64,000 bases of DNA from IMG/VR virus record IMGVR_UViG_3300041964_000083, positions 1-64,000 of that record, one strand, 5' to 3'. Both the position numbers and the translations under genes were made by a program. Below the pieces are notes generated by a model, which was given only the letters and a program-made list of their open reading frames with translations, was not told the origin of the DNA and did not search any database. The DNA is from a virus. Below, in pieces: positions 8,794 through 18,300 of the stretch (position 1 is the first letter of the stretch; every line of letters starts with the position of its first letter).

Positions 8794-9372
8794 ATGATTA
8801 TTGCTCGTGTCGAAGAATCGAAAAGAGGAAATTGGTTTGGTCCCGTTGTCGCCATAGCTTCTATCCCCTACGACGAGAACAGTCGCGAACTCGTTGGGCT
8901 ACTTAAAGGGCGCAAAGGACAGCTGCGGGATTCCAAAAAGCTATCTAAGAGTACTCGACAGAAACTATTGCCTCAAATTCAAAACTCTATTATTTGGCGA
9001 ATCGGCTATGCCACGACGTTTGAGATAGAACTAGATGGCATTTATTTTGCGTGGTGTATGGCTTGCGTCAGAGCCGTTAAAAAGCTCCCTGTCAAACCAG
9101 ATCGGCTAATCATCGACGGTTCGCAAACAATCCCTTACCTAACTATCCCACAAACCACCCTAGTAGATGGAGATAGACGGGATTTTTGCCTTGCAGCTTC
9201 AAGCGTGATCGTCAAAGAGTGGTCTGACGCTTTGGTGGAGCGGTTAGGAAAGCGATACCCACACCAACTAGCCAAGCACCACGGCTACGGAACCGAACTG
9301 CATCGACAAGAGTTAGCCCAACACGGGTTAACACCCCAGCACCGCGCTAGTTTTTGTAAGCGATATGTTTGA
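8794..9372 (+). CDS. RNase HII-like ribonuclease, atypical active site
   Basis: It would cut the RNA strand of RNA-DNA hybrids, for example primers during phage replication. RNase HII landmarks are present: RGNWFGPVVA, RDSKKLS, IIDGSQ, a late Asp in VDGDRR, and KHHGYGT. The first catalytic motif, usually DE-x-G-RG, reads EESKRG, so the first Asp is Glu and the conserved Gly is Lys. At 192 residues it has near-normal length. ATG 8794 is chosen over TTG 8770, which would add residues absent from the family. Activity may be altered. Confidence 0.7.
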   Translation: MIIARVEESKRGNWFGPVVAIASIPYDENSRELVGLLKGRKGQLRDSKKLSKSTRQKLLPQIQNSIIWRIGYATTFEIELDGIYFAWCMACVRAVKKLPVKPDRLIIDGSQTIPYLTIPQTTLVDGDRRDFCLAASSVIVKEWSDALVERLGKRYPHQLAKHHGYGTELHRQELAQHGLTPQHRASFCKRYV

Positions 9373-9384
9373 TTTTGTAGATGA

Positions 9385-9663
9385 TCAATGTACATTTTCG
9401 TTTTTGGGTGGGGATGTCGCCTTGTATGCTGCCAGCATCTCCTCTAGCATTTCTCTTCTAATCTCTAGTTCTGGATGGTCTAGGAGAAAACCAATGTATT
9501 CTCGAAGAATGTCGGATTTTGTTTGGTTTACGCGATCGCACAAGTCTGTAAACTCCTCTAGCAACTTGGGTTCAAGCCAAATCGCCATCTGCTTCGACTT
9601 AATACGTTTTTTTGAATTACTTTTTCTAGACTTGGGATCTGGCAACTTGCGCTGTTTACACAC
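9385..9663 (-). CDS. Small ribbon-helix-helix-type DNA-binding protein
   Basis: A 92-residue protein with a very basic N-terminus (KSRKSNSKKRIKSKQ), then MAIWLEPKLLEEFTDLCDRVNQ and KSDILREYIGFLL. This strand-helix-helix order matches CopG/Arc-like regulators. It converges on the RNase HII gene and faces away from the gene at 9781, so it could bind the hairpin-rich region just upstream of itself. Confidence 0.55.
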   Translation of the reverse strand: MCKQRKLPDPKSRKSNSKKRIKSKQMAIWLEPKLLEEFTDLCDRVNQTKSDILREYIGFLLDHPELEIRREMLEEMLAAYKATSPPKNENVH

Positions 9664-9690
9664 TAAGGTTACAATTCAGACAAGGAAGTT

Positions 9691-9731
9691 TTTCGCCACA
9701 AACATGGCGAAACACCTCTGCCAGGAGGTGT
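9691..9731. promoter_or_regulatory. Stacked inverted repeats in a divergent leader
   Basis: A perfect 8-bp inverted repeat (TTTCGCCA 9691-9698 and TGGCGAAA 9705-9712) is followed by another (ACACCTC 9712-9718 and GAGGTGT 9725-9731). A smaller GCTA/TAGC hairpin lies closer to the ATG at 9781. The segment separates the divergent genes at 9663 and 9781. It may hold operators for the ribbon-helix-helix protein or form a structured 5' leader. Confidence 0.4.
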
Positions 9732-9780
9732 CCCCAAGTCGCTATAAATTTACTAAGCTACCAAGTAGCTACCGTTAATC

Positions 9781-10251
9781 ATGAGTATACAGCCTGATGT
9801 ACCCCCAGTGCAAGGGGTATCAAGTTTTCCTAGACCATTCGATGTCGTTTTAGGTGGCAACCCGCTACAAGCTACTATTCGACTAACCCAAACAAAGATT
9901 GAGACATCAAGAGGCAAGATATCCACGCCTGCGATCGCGATAGATCAGCTTGTTGTCAACCCAAATTTTATAGACGGCAAAGAGTGTTGGACAGTTACAC
10001 ACGCTAGGACAGGATTCTTGGTAATCAAAAGAACCAATGCGTTTGATACTGTTCTAGGTGCGTTACACGCTGCGATCGCGCTGGAGAAACTGGATTGGTC
10101 TTGGATTCCAGACAGCGTACCTATTAGAGACATGAAAGGTGTAGCCCCCAAACCACCTAGAGGTTTAATCAAACAAATAAAGGCAATTGTCCGTAACGCC
10201 CAAAACTATGAAAAAACTGCTATGGAAAGTTTAAAAGAGGTGCTGCAATGA
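9781..10251 (+). CDS. Hypothetical protein
   Basis: A 156-residue protein with a beta-rich middle (ATIRLTQTKIETSRGKISTPA, CWTVTHARTGFLVI) and a helical basic C-terminus. No family recognised. Its stop overlaps the ATG of the J-domain protein by four bases. Confidence 0.55.
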   Translation: MSIQPDVPPVQGVSSFPRPFDVVLGGNPLQATIRLTQTKIETSRGKISTPAIAIDQLVVNPNFIDGKECWTVTHARTGFLVIKRTNAFDTVLGALHAAIALEKLDWSWIPDSVPIRDMKGVAPKPPRGLIKQIKAIVRNAQNYEKTAMESLKEVLQ

Positions 10252-10847
10252 ATCCACCAGAACAAGTTAAATATTCTCGAAAAGAGTTCGCAGCCACCCT
10301 GAATCTACTTGCTATAGATGGCGTTGCTTACGAGAAGAGGAATACCGAGATTGTTACCCGCTTCAACAGTACTTTCTTTAAAGACTACCCAACACATCCA
10401 GACTGTCTGTACTGGGTGATGGATACCACCAGCGCTGAAGAAGTGGGGCGTGGATTTGTGTTTCTGACCTTCAGGGGTTGGGGCTACATTATCCGTCAAG
10501 ATAAAACGTTTTACTGGTGTCCATTCCCCAGTACTTCCGGTATTGCGTATGCCATGTGGGGAACATCGCGATCGCAAGCCACAGCTTATGTCATCCGACA
10601 AAGCAGAGCCAACTGGGATAAAGGAAACCCAAATACAGAAACACAGCAACAGCGAGTTTACCAGCATTTCAATAAACTAAGCCGCGATCGCGAAATATTA
10701 GGACTTCCCCAAAATTTTACTCACGATGAGCTTAAGCGGTCATATCGCCAGCTTTGCCTCAAGCACCATCCAGACAAGGGTGGTGATACAGCAAAGTTTC
10801 GCGAAGTGAATGAAGCTTACAAGCGACTCATTTCAATTGTTCGGTGA
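10248..10847 (+). CDS. Protein with C-terminal J-domain
   Basis: A 199-residue protein. The last ~55 residues form a DnaJ-like J-domain with the diagnostic HPD (LCLKHHPDKGGDTAKFREVN), which would recruit host DnaK. The first ~140 residues are unassigned and aromatic-rich (TFRGWGYIIRQ, TFYWCPFP). No Gly/Phe or zinc region is present. In phages J-domain proteins can adapt host Hsp70 to replisome or capsid remodelling; the position three genes before a replication block fits the former. A second J-domain fusion occurs at 47313. Confidence 0.75.
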   Translation: MNPPEQVKYSRKEFAATLNLLAIDGVAYEKRNTEIVTRFNSTFFKDYPTHPDCLYWVMDTTSAEEVGRGFVFLTFRGWGYIIRQDKTFYWCPFPSTSGIAYAMWGTSRSQATAYVIRQSRANWDKGNPNTETQQQRVYQHFNKLSRDREILGLPQNFTHDELKRSYRQLCLKHHPDKGGDTAKFREVNEAYKRLISIVR

Positions 10848-11125
10848 TTTGCGATAACTGTGCAGTCACAAAAGAAACACTTACCCATTTCTCTTTACAC
10901 ATCATGGAAAAGATTGACACACTTACAACCTTACAAATCCAAGCTATGTCTGATGGCAAAACTTATGTGGTCATCAAGCAAGTTGTGGAATATCCATCTG
11001 GAAAGAAGGAATCGATAATCGTCCTCACGCCTGATGGCTTTGAGGATATGGTCGCAACTTATCAAGCCACAAAGTCAAGCGCGATCACAACTATCAATGC
11101 TTTAAATGATTTGGGAGATGTGTGA
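10844..11125 (+). CDS. Small hypothetical protein
   Basis: A 93-residue protein starting at a GTGA overlap with the previous stop; ATG 10904 is the alternative start. The MEKIDTLTTL... part is the most protein-like. A beta-rich stretch (TYVVIKQVVEYPSGKKESIIVL) precedes a helical end. Function unknown. Confidence 0.5.
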   Translation: MICDNCAVTKETLTHFSLHIMEKIDTLTTLQIQAMSDGKTYVVIKQVVEYPSGKKESIIVLTPDGFEDMVATYQATKSSAITTINALNDLGDV

Positions 11126-11496
11126 TGAAGACATCTTACTTCGGTGTTACTCCAGCAAAAACACCAGGCGCGATCGCAATTAGCCTGTATCTTCCCAGAG
11201 GTAAAAAGTACGTCCATTACCCTCAGTTAGCACCAACACCTGAACTATTGAAGACATACAAAAGCCCATCAGCTTGGGGATTGATAGATGTGGAGCGGTA
11301 CTACATCTCCAACTATTTTGACCAGCTAATGGTATTGGATGCCCGAACAATTTGGGATGAGCTACACGAGTTAGCTAATGGAGCGGAACCAGTTTTGCTG
11401 TGCTACGAAAAACCGGGAGAGTTTTGCCATCGGCGATTAGTTGCAAAGTGGTTTGAGGTTGAACTAGGTGAATCAGTTGAGGAGGTAGAGATATGA
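11125..11496 (+). CDS. DUF488-like protein
   Basis: A 123-residue protein. TSYFGVTPAKTPGAIAIS at the start and LLCYEKPGEFCHRRLVAKW near the end match the DUF488 pattern, where a C-x-E and a downstream CHR are conserved. The biochemical role of the family is not settled. The ATG overlaps the previous TGA, with GGGAG upstream. Confidence 0.65.
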   Translation: MKTSYFGVTPAKTPGAIAISLYLPRGKKYVHYPQLAPTPELLKTYKSPSAWGLIDVERYYISNYFDQLMVLDARTIWDELHELANGAEPVLLCYEKPGEFCHRRLVAKWFEVELGESVEEVEI

Positions 11497-12107
11497 ATTT
11501 TAGTACTGGGCACGCTACTGTCGATATTGTTGGTCAACTGCACTTAACAGGAAACATTGTTCACCACAGCTGGTATCAACACATTAGATACAGTAACAAA
11601 CGTGGAGTGTTTACAGATCCTTGGGCGGTTCTTATTCTTGCGGTAATAACTGACGACTTCATTGTAAAAAACGATTCAGGCATTGCAATTGGTATTCATC
11701 TGTCTTGGCAAACAGGGGTGTTAGCACTAACGCCCGACGCTTGTAGTGTGATGTCAGACTTGCTCGGAATAACCACCAAGATTTTTAAAAACAGTCTACA
11801 AGTCTTGATCAACAGAGGTTTTGTGGTAATGTTGCCTCCCTTGTCAAGAGTGGAAGTAGCAAAACTACTAAAGCAAAAAACTCCACAAACTTTGTCGTCT
11901 AGGCAAAAGGCTTTTAGGTCGTGCGAGTGGTGTAAATCATTGACCAATATCTTACACCAGCATCACTTCCCGGATTCTCGCCTAGAAGGCGGGACTGAGA
12001 CTGTCGGTATCTGTCCAAATTGCCATAGCGAGTATCATGCCCTCGAATCCGCCCCACAACTTCAGCTAACAAGCAAAGCTTTTGAGTTGATGGAGGTGGA
12101 GCAATGA
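11493..12107 (+). CDS. Winged-helix-like protein with HNH/zinc-finger C-terminus
   Basis: A 204-residue protein. The N-terminal ~120 residues look like a winged-helix of the replication-organiser kind (WAVLILAVITDDFIV, SDLLGITTKIFKNSLQVLINRG). The C-terminal part has CEWC, HQHHF and CPNCHSEYH, an HNH-like treble-clef zinc finger. It directly precedes, and overlaps by four bases, the replication-organiser-like gene, so a role in replication initiation or regulation is plausible. Confidence 0.55.
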   Translation: MNFSTGHATVDIVGQLHLTGNIVHHSWYQHIRYSNKRGVFTDPWAVLILAVITDDFIVKNDSGIAIGIHLSWQTGVLALTPDACSVMSDLLGITTKIFKNSLQVLINRGFVVMLPPLSRVEVAKLLKQKTPQTLSSRQKAFRSCEWCKSLTNILHQHHFPDSRLEGGTETVGICPNCHSEYHALESAPQLQLTSKAFELMEVEQ

Positions 12108-13258
12108 GCAATGCAGCTACCGCACTCTACAAGGCACTCCACAAGAAAAGAGCCTACACCAAACTCTACTGGGATATTGCCAATGCAATCGGCATCTATG
12201 AGGCTTTGCTCATTGAAATTGTTGAACGCTGGTGTGAGCTTAACGAAGAAAGAGGAAAACTCAACTATTTTCAGCAAGATGAGTGGTGGACTTCTGCTAC
12301 CTACCAAGAATGGGCTGAAATGTATCCCAAGATGGGAACGTGGAAGTCAATTCAAAAAATGTTCCTTGCACTAGAGAAGCAAGGATATGTTTTAAGCGGC
12401 AAATTCACAAAAGGAAGTCAAGTTAAGTACTACAGAGTCAATCCAGAGTCAATAGGCGGACTGCTGTTAAGTGGCACATTAAAATTTGAAACTGGCATAG
12501 TCTCTAAAAGTGACGGTACTGTCTCTAAAAGTGACGGTACTGTCTCTAAAAGTGACGATCAATATATAGAAGATCAGATCATTCAAAAAGATCATTCAAA
12601 TACTCCCCATATCCCCTCAAACGAAGATGAAGAACCAAGCATAAAGACACAAGCTCTAATCGAAGAGGAAGAACCAAGCAATACTCTTCCTACTTCGGAA
12701 GGAAATCAGCAAAGTTTGCCGCAAGCCAGTAACTTTCATGATGAGACAGAATATTCCGCAGCCCCTCGTGAGAATGATTCTCAATCCCAAAACAACAATC
12801 GCATCAGCAAGACACGACGTAGCCCTAGAGGCGATCGCAACTTCGGAGCAATTGCACAAGAGCGCTACCAAAAATCACTGGCTGCAAGGGTGCATCAAAA
12901 TAAACCCACAGTGCTTGAGTTAGGTGAAATGAAGGGGCTTTGGCAAACGCAGGAAGAGTTGCAGCAATTTGAATCTTTCTTGCTGGATAAAGCCAAGCAA
13001 GGGGGCTGGGCTAAAGACCCTATCCAATTCGTGGCAATTCGTATAAGCAAGATTGCCAACGGTGAATTTAGTGATTTGGAGTTTCGCGAATGGAAGCAAG
13101 AGCAGACTAAACCCAAAGTCGAACCGATCGCGTATCACCCAGCACCCGAACCCACAGCGCCACAACCACCACTCACAAAACCTCAACCTGAGTGGAGTGA
13201 AGAACAGCACGACGCATTTAGACAACAACTACTCGCTAAAAGAGCAGGGACGTTATGA
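12104..13258 (+). CDS. Phage replication organiser-like protein
   Basis: A 384-residue protein. The N-terminal ~120 residues form a winged-helix-like domain (AKLYWDIANAI-like start, WWTSATYQEWAEM, KMFLALEKQGYV). Then come three 7-residue repeats of VSKSDGT type, a long low-complexity acidic/polar linker, and a conserved-looking helical segment around residues 260-330 (ELGEMKGLWQTQEELQQF). The Pro/Gln-rich tail ends just before dnaB. Position and architecture match phage initiator or helicase-loader proteins, whose gene often carries the origin. No ATPase motif is present. The start overlaps the previous stop (ATGA). Confidence 0.65.
   Translation: MSNAATALYKALHKKRAYTKLYWDIANAIGIYEALLIEIVERWCELNEERGKLNYFQQDEWWTSATYQEWAEMYPKMGTWKSIQKMFLALEKQGYVLSGKFTKGSQVKYYRVNPESIGGLLLSGTLKFETGIVSKSDGTVSKSDGTVSKSDDQYIEDQIIQKDHSNTPHIPSNEDEEPSIKTQALIEEEEPSNTLPTSEGNQQSLPQASNFHDETEYSAAPRENDSQSQNNNRISKTRRSPRGDRNFGAIAQERYQKSLAARVHQNKPTVLELGEMKGLWQTQEELQQFESFLLDKAKQGGWAKDPIQFVAIRISKIANGEFSDLEFREWKQEQTKPKVEPIAYHPAPEPTAPQPPLTKPQPEWSEEQHDAFRQQLLAKRAGTL
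12500..12557. repeat. Three 21-bp direct repeats inside initiator-like gene, origin candidate
   Basis: Units at 12500-12520 and 12521-12541 are identical; the third (12542-12557) is a 16-base partial copy. Each full unit starts GTCTCTAAAAGTGACGG. The 21-bp period is two helical turns. An AT-rich stretch with GATCATTCAAA direct repeats follows (about 12558-12605). Iterons within initiator genes are known from lambda O and several Firmicutes phages. Confidence 0.55.
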
Positions 13259-14637
13259 CATACACGCAACAGCAGCAAGAAAACCTTGTCAAAGTAGATT
13301 TCACAAACGCTCATCGCAGACTGCCTCCACAGAATGTGGAAACAGAAGAGTGGATTCTTGGTGGTATTATGCTCGACCCAAATGCGATCGCACGTATTGC
13401 TGATGTTTTAGAACCCGAAGCGTTTTACATAAATGCTCATAAAGAAATCTACAAAGCGGCGTTGGCGCTGCATTCACTCAACCGCCCAACCGACTTGGTA
13501 TGTGTGATGACTTGGCTTTACGACAATGACTTGTTGGAGAAAGTCGGAGGACAAAACAAGCTGGTGCAATTAGTTGACCGCACGGTGTCATCAATCAACA
13601 TCGACGTTTACGCAAAGCTTGTGACTGATAAGTATTTGCGGCGTCAGCTGATATATGCGGGTAACGAAATAGTGCAACTGGGCTATGAAACCCATTTAGA
13701 CCTAGAAGAGGTGCTAGATAGTTCCGAACAAAAAGTCTTTAGCATTACCGAGGCGAGTGAAGCAGCTGCGACTGAGGTAGAAGCGCCTATAGACATCATG
13801 CTTCGTGTTTATGACCAATTACGTCAACCAAAGCTTAAAGGGCATCCTACGGGGATTATAGAGCTGGATGCGCTAATTGGCGGATTGAAGCGCAAACGGT
13901 TCTACATTGTTGCAGGCAGAAGTTCGATGGGAAAGACCCAGTTTGCTACCTATTGCGCGGCACACTTACTGAAAGCGAAGCAACCTGTAATCTTTTTCTC
14001 AGCTGAGATGGATCGCGACCAGATAATGACCCGCGTACTTGCTTGGGAATCTGGCGTAGACTCTAAAGCTATCGATGAAGGTACTGTGACTAGCGCAGAA
14101 GATTTCAACAAGCTTGGTGCGGCTATAAATACGCTTTCGGATATTCCTTTGTGGTTAGACGACACGGACGGTTCCTCCCTCACGCCAATGAAGATTCGAT
14201 CAACCATCCGACGAGCTGCATCAAAATATGGCAAACCCGCGCTAGTTGTCTTAGACTACCTGCAATTGCTAGGAGACGAGTCGGGTAAATCAAATCGTGT
14301 AACCGAGCTAGATGGTCTTTCGAGAGCTTGCAAATCGATTTCTCAAGAGTTTGATGTTCCTTTCATGGCATTGGCGCAAATTAACCGCTCTACAGAACAG
14401 CAGTCAAATAAGCGTCCTGGTATTTCTCAAATTCGAGAATGCGGCGCAATTGAACAAGATGCTGATGTAATTATTTTGTTGTACCGAGAAGACTATTACA
14501 ACCCAAATACTAACGACAAAGGTATTTGTGAAATTATTGTCGGCAAGCAGCGGGGTGGACCTACTGGAACCGTCAAAACAATCTTTAAGCCGGAAACAAG
14601 CCGATTCTTAAACATTGCAAAACGAGATTTTGACTAA
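13255..14637 (+). CDS. dnaB: Replicative DNA helicase DnaB
   Basis: A 460-residue hexameric replicative helicase. The N-terminal DnaB domain (RLPPQNVETEEWILGGIML...) is followed by the RecA-like ATPase: Walker A AGRSSMGKTQF at about residue 218, ETEMDRD-like FFSAEMDRDQIM, Walker B LVVLDYLQLL, sensor ALAQINRSTE, and the RECGAIEQDADVIILLYRE motif. Length and motif order are normal and no intein is present. It lies between the organiser-like protein and the polymerase genes in one overlapping operon. Confidence 0.95.
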   Translation: MTYTQQQQENLVKVDFTNAHRRLPPQNVETEEWILGGIMLDPNAIARIADVLEPEAFYINAHKEIYKAALALHSLNRPTDLVCVMTWLYDNDLLEKVGGQNKLVQLVDRTVSSINIDVYAKLVTDKYLRRQLIYAGNEIVQLGYETHLDLEEVLDSSEQKVFSITEASEAAATEVEAPIDIMLRVYDQLRQPKLKGHPTGIIELDALIGGLKRKRFYIVAGRSSMGKTQFATYCAAHLLKAKQPVIFFSAEMDRDQIMTRVLAWESGVDSKAIDEGTVTSAEDFNKLGAAINTLSDIPLWLDDTDGSSLTPMKIRSTIRRAASKYGKPALVVLDYLQLLGDESGKSNRVTELDGLSRACKSISQEFDVPFMALAQINRSTEQQSNKRPGISQIRECGAIEQDADVIILLYREDYYNPNTNDKGICEIIVGKQRGGPTGTVKTIFKPETSRFLNIAKRDFD

Positions 14638-14990
14638 TGACCACTACAGAGCTAGAAATTGACGATTTATCAGACTTAACTTTTGTCTGTGGTTTTGAAC
14701 TCAAGCGCATTGGAGAAACTTGGCGATCGCGCAGAACAAAACAATATTGCAAAGCCAACACTGGGTATGAAGACGCACATCATTTAACGCGATCGCAACT
14801 AGAAAAACTCCTTACCAAACTTCAATCATTGCCCACAGCTAACTTCAGTCTGCGGGAAGGAACAAGAGTAAAAGTCTATGGTGTGATCGGTGTAGTCAAG
14901 ACATGGGATGAAGACATAAATGCTTGGATTGTGTCCTGCGATGGAAAGCTAGAACCTTACCAGACCGAAGAACTGGAGCTAGTCAAATGA
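14637..14990 (+). CDS. Hypothetical protein with KOW/SH3-like end
   Basis: A 117-residue protein starting at a TAATG overlap with dnaB. The C-terminal 45 residues (GTRVKVYGVIGVVKTWDEDIN, VSCDGKLEPY) look like a small beta-barrel of KOW/SH3 type often used for nucleic acid or protein contacts. The N-terminus is unassigned. Confidence 0.5.
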   Translation: MTTTELEIDDLSDLTFVCGFELKRIGETWRSRRTKQYCKANTGYEDAHHLTRSQLEKLLTKLQSLPTANFSLREGTRVKVYGVIGVVKTWDEDINAWIVSCDGKLEPYQTEELELVK

Positions 14991-15313
14991 CCGAAATTAA
15001 CCGACTTGAATCCGACTTGAGGAAAATCAAAGCTGTTAAGAACACAGAAGGGCTAATCAAGCTCCACCAACTGATAGGACAAGACCGATTCTCAACAGCA
15101 TGGGAAGAATTGGAGAAAGACCCAGTAGAAGCAGCATTGGTTGCCATTCATTACTGCAACAACTGGAATGAATTTCTAGAAATGCTTAACACTTACGAAG
15201 TTAGTAGTGCATTGAATGTTGTGTTAAACGGGAAATTCCGCGATCGCGTTCGTGAAAACAAAAATCTTTCAACCTTAATTGCAACCTGGGATAGCCAGAA
15301 GGATGTCGCCTAA
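14987..15313 (+). CDS. Small helical hypothetical protein
   Basis: A 108-residue, mostly helical protein. I chose ATG 14987, which forms an ATGA overlap with the previous stop, over a start at 14924. It ends at a TAATG overlap with the polymerase gene and is therefore tightly linked to replication genes, but I see no known motif. Confidence 0.55.
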   Translation: MTEINRLESDLRKIKAVKNTEGLIKLHQLIGQDRFSTAWEELEKDPVEAALVAIHYCNNWNEFLEMLNTYEVSSALNVVLNGKFRDRVRENKNLSTLIATWDSQKDVA

Positions 15314-18300
15314 TGTACGCATTAAAACCATCAGTTCAAGAACTAGCTTGGAGTCAGGCAGAATTTGAAACCGTATCAGAAGACGGCACTCGATACCGCT
15401 GGAAGTGGGTGGAGAAGCGAGGGAAGAATACCAAACTGCTGAGGTGTAAGTTAGGCGATCGCATGGTCGAATTAATCGGCATTATTCCACCTGCGTCAAA
15501 TGTGATTGAGCTACCACAACAAGACACGCCAGCACCAAAAAAGACACTGCAAGATTTATTCGTCAACCTGCATGGGCATACCGAGTATAGCGATGGCTTG
15601 ATGTCAACGGAGCAATACCTTGACCAAATTGACAAGCAAGGACAGTCTGCCGCAGCCATTACCGACCACGGCACGATGGCGGGGGTAGCTGAGTTTTTAT
15701 TAGCTTGCAAAAAGAAGGGTAAAAAAGGCATTGCTGGCAACGAACTATACATGAGAGTGCCAGAGGTAACTAAACATTTGAAGGAAAGCGAGTTAAAGGG
15801 CGATTACAAAGTCAAGGATACATTTCATCAACTTGCGATCGCGCTTAATCCAACTGGTTACCGCAACCTCTCACGACTAACCACTCTAGCCAATGCACTT
15901 AACGACAAACGTTCGGTCACCTTTGACCAACTAGAGAAACACCAAGAAGGGTTGATTATCACAAGTAGCTGTCTTGCCGGAGTAATCCCTCAACTTTTGC
16001 TGCTTGGCAAGGACGAGATGGCGTATCAATGGGCAGAACGTTATCAAAAGATTTGGGGGAATCGTTTTTACATTGAACTACAAGACCACCAGCAGTCGAT
16101 GTACGTAGAGTTAAATCAAAAGCTGCTTGCGATCGCGACTGAATTCAACATCGAGTGTATTATCACTGCTGACAGCCACTATTTGACCAAAGAAGATTAT
16201 TTGTCACACTCAATCTTTCAGTCAATTAAGTGGGGCAAAACCCTAAACGACCCCGCACGAACGGCTTACGACGGTGATTTGTTTGTCTCTGGTAGCATCG
16301 AGCTTAAATCGCGGTTTCCTTACCTGCCCAAAGATGTTTTAGATAGAGCGATTCAGAATACTAACGCGATCGCACAGAAAGTAGAAGACTACAACATCTT
16401 TCGCAAACCCACCGCTCCTCCTTTCCCAATACCAACAGGTTATCAGGATAACAACGAGTATTTAGAGGTGTTGGCGCAGGAGCACTTAGACAAGCGTTTT
16501 CCTAATGGTTGTGGAGATGAGTATCGCGATCGCTTAAAGTTTGAGCTTTCTGTTATTGCTCAGATGGGTTTTTCTGATTACTTTCTTGTCGTTTGGGACT
16601 TAGTGCGGTTTGCTAGAAACAGAAAGATTCCGGTAGGTGCTGGTCGGGGTTCGGCAGCAGGTAGTTTGGTTACCTATGTATTAGGCATTACCAATATTGA
16701 CCCAGTGCATCATGGCTTGCTATTTGAGCGCTTCCTCAACCCAGAGCGGGTATCAATGCCTGATATCGATTTGGATTTCTGCCCAGAACGTCGCAAGGAA
16801 ATTATTGCTTACCTAGTAGAACGCTACGGGCAAGATCGAGTAGCGCAAATCAGTACCTCCAATACCATGAAATCCAAAGCGGTGCTTCAGGATGTTGGCA
16901 GGGTTTTGGATATACCGCCCAAAGAGCGTGATGCACTGTGCAAATTAATCCCCACAAGTCGTGGCAAAGTAACCCAGTTAGCTAAAATGCTGGAGCAACC
17001 GTTAGAAAAATTTAAACCTAATGATCGCAAACTAGTAGAGCAGTTTCGCAATCTTTACCAAACTGACCCAAAGATTAAAGATTGGGTAGACAAGTCTCGA
17101 CCTTTAGAAGGGAAGCGCAAAACAGCAGGAGTTCATGCAGCCGCTGTGGTCATTGCTGATATTCCAATTACCGATCTTGCTCCAATTAGACGCGCCAAAG
17201 ATGATGACGAGAATGAAGTGTTGGCGACAGAATACTCGATGGCAGAGATTGAGGAACTTGGCTTTATCAAGATGGATATCTTGGGTATTGCTAACTTAAC
17301 TTTGCTTGAAAATGTTGTTGAGTTAGTCAAGCAGGATTTCGGCATTGAAATAGATCCAGATGCTATTCCTTGGCATGACCCCAAAATTTTTGATTTGTTT
17401 GCCAAAGGAGAAACAGACGGAATATTTCAATTTGAAAGCGACGGAATGAAACAATTATTGGTTCGATTAAAACCGTCTCAATTTGAAGACATTGTGGCAG
17501 CTAATGCCTTATTTCGTCCAGGTTGTATCGATAGCGGAATGTTAGATCGGTTTGTTGAAGGCAAACATGGGGGAGTCGTGACTTATCCTGCTCCACAAGC
17601 TAAACCCACTTTAGAGGTAACCTATGGGCAAGCAATTTATCAAGAGCAGCTGATGAAGCTTGCTCAAGATATTGCGGGTAATTCGTTGGGACAAGCCGAC
17701 TTACTCCGTCGAGCCTGCGGAAAAAAGAAAATGTCAGAGATGATTAAGCACGAAGGGATGTTTACTCAAGGTTGCTTGAATCAAGGACATTCTGAAAAAG
17801 TAGCATCTGAATTGTGGCAAATTATCCTTAACTCGGCAGAATATTCGTTTAACCGCTCTCACTCGCTTTCTTATTCAAGGTTGGGGTGGCAGTGTGCTTA
17901 CTTCAAGGTGTATTACCCTCTACAGTTTATGGCAGCACTGTTAACTGCCAATGCTGGCAAAACAGTAAAGCTTGCTCAGTACTTAAATATCACTGCCAAG
18001 TACTCCATCAAAACACTACCACCTGATATCAACAAGTCTGCTGGTGAGTTTATAACGGTTGATGGGGCTATTTTGTACGGATTTAAAGGCATAAGTGGTT
18101 TGGGTGATGCCGCGATCGCGTCTATTCTCACTGCCAGAGAAGAAAAACCATTTGAAAGCCTAGCAGATTTTTGCGATCGCGCAGCTTTATCTGCTACTTC
18201 TACAGAAGGATTGATTAAAGTTGGTGCTTTTGACGAATTGATTCCAAATCGAGCTAGCGCGATCGCTGCACTTCCAGCTATTAAACAGTGGGCAGAAGAG

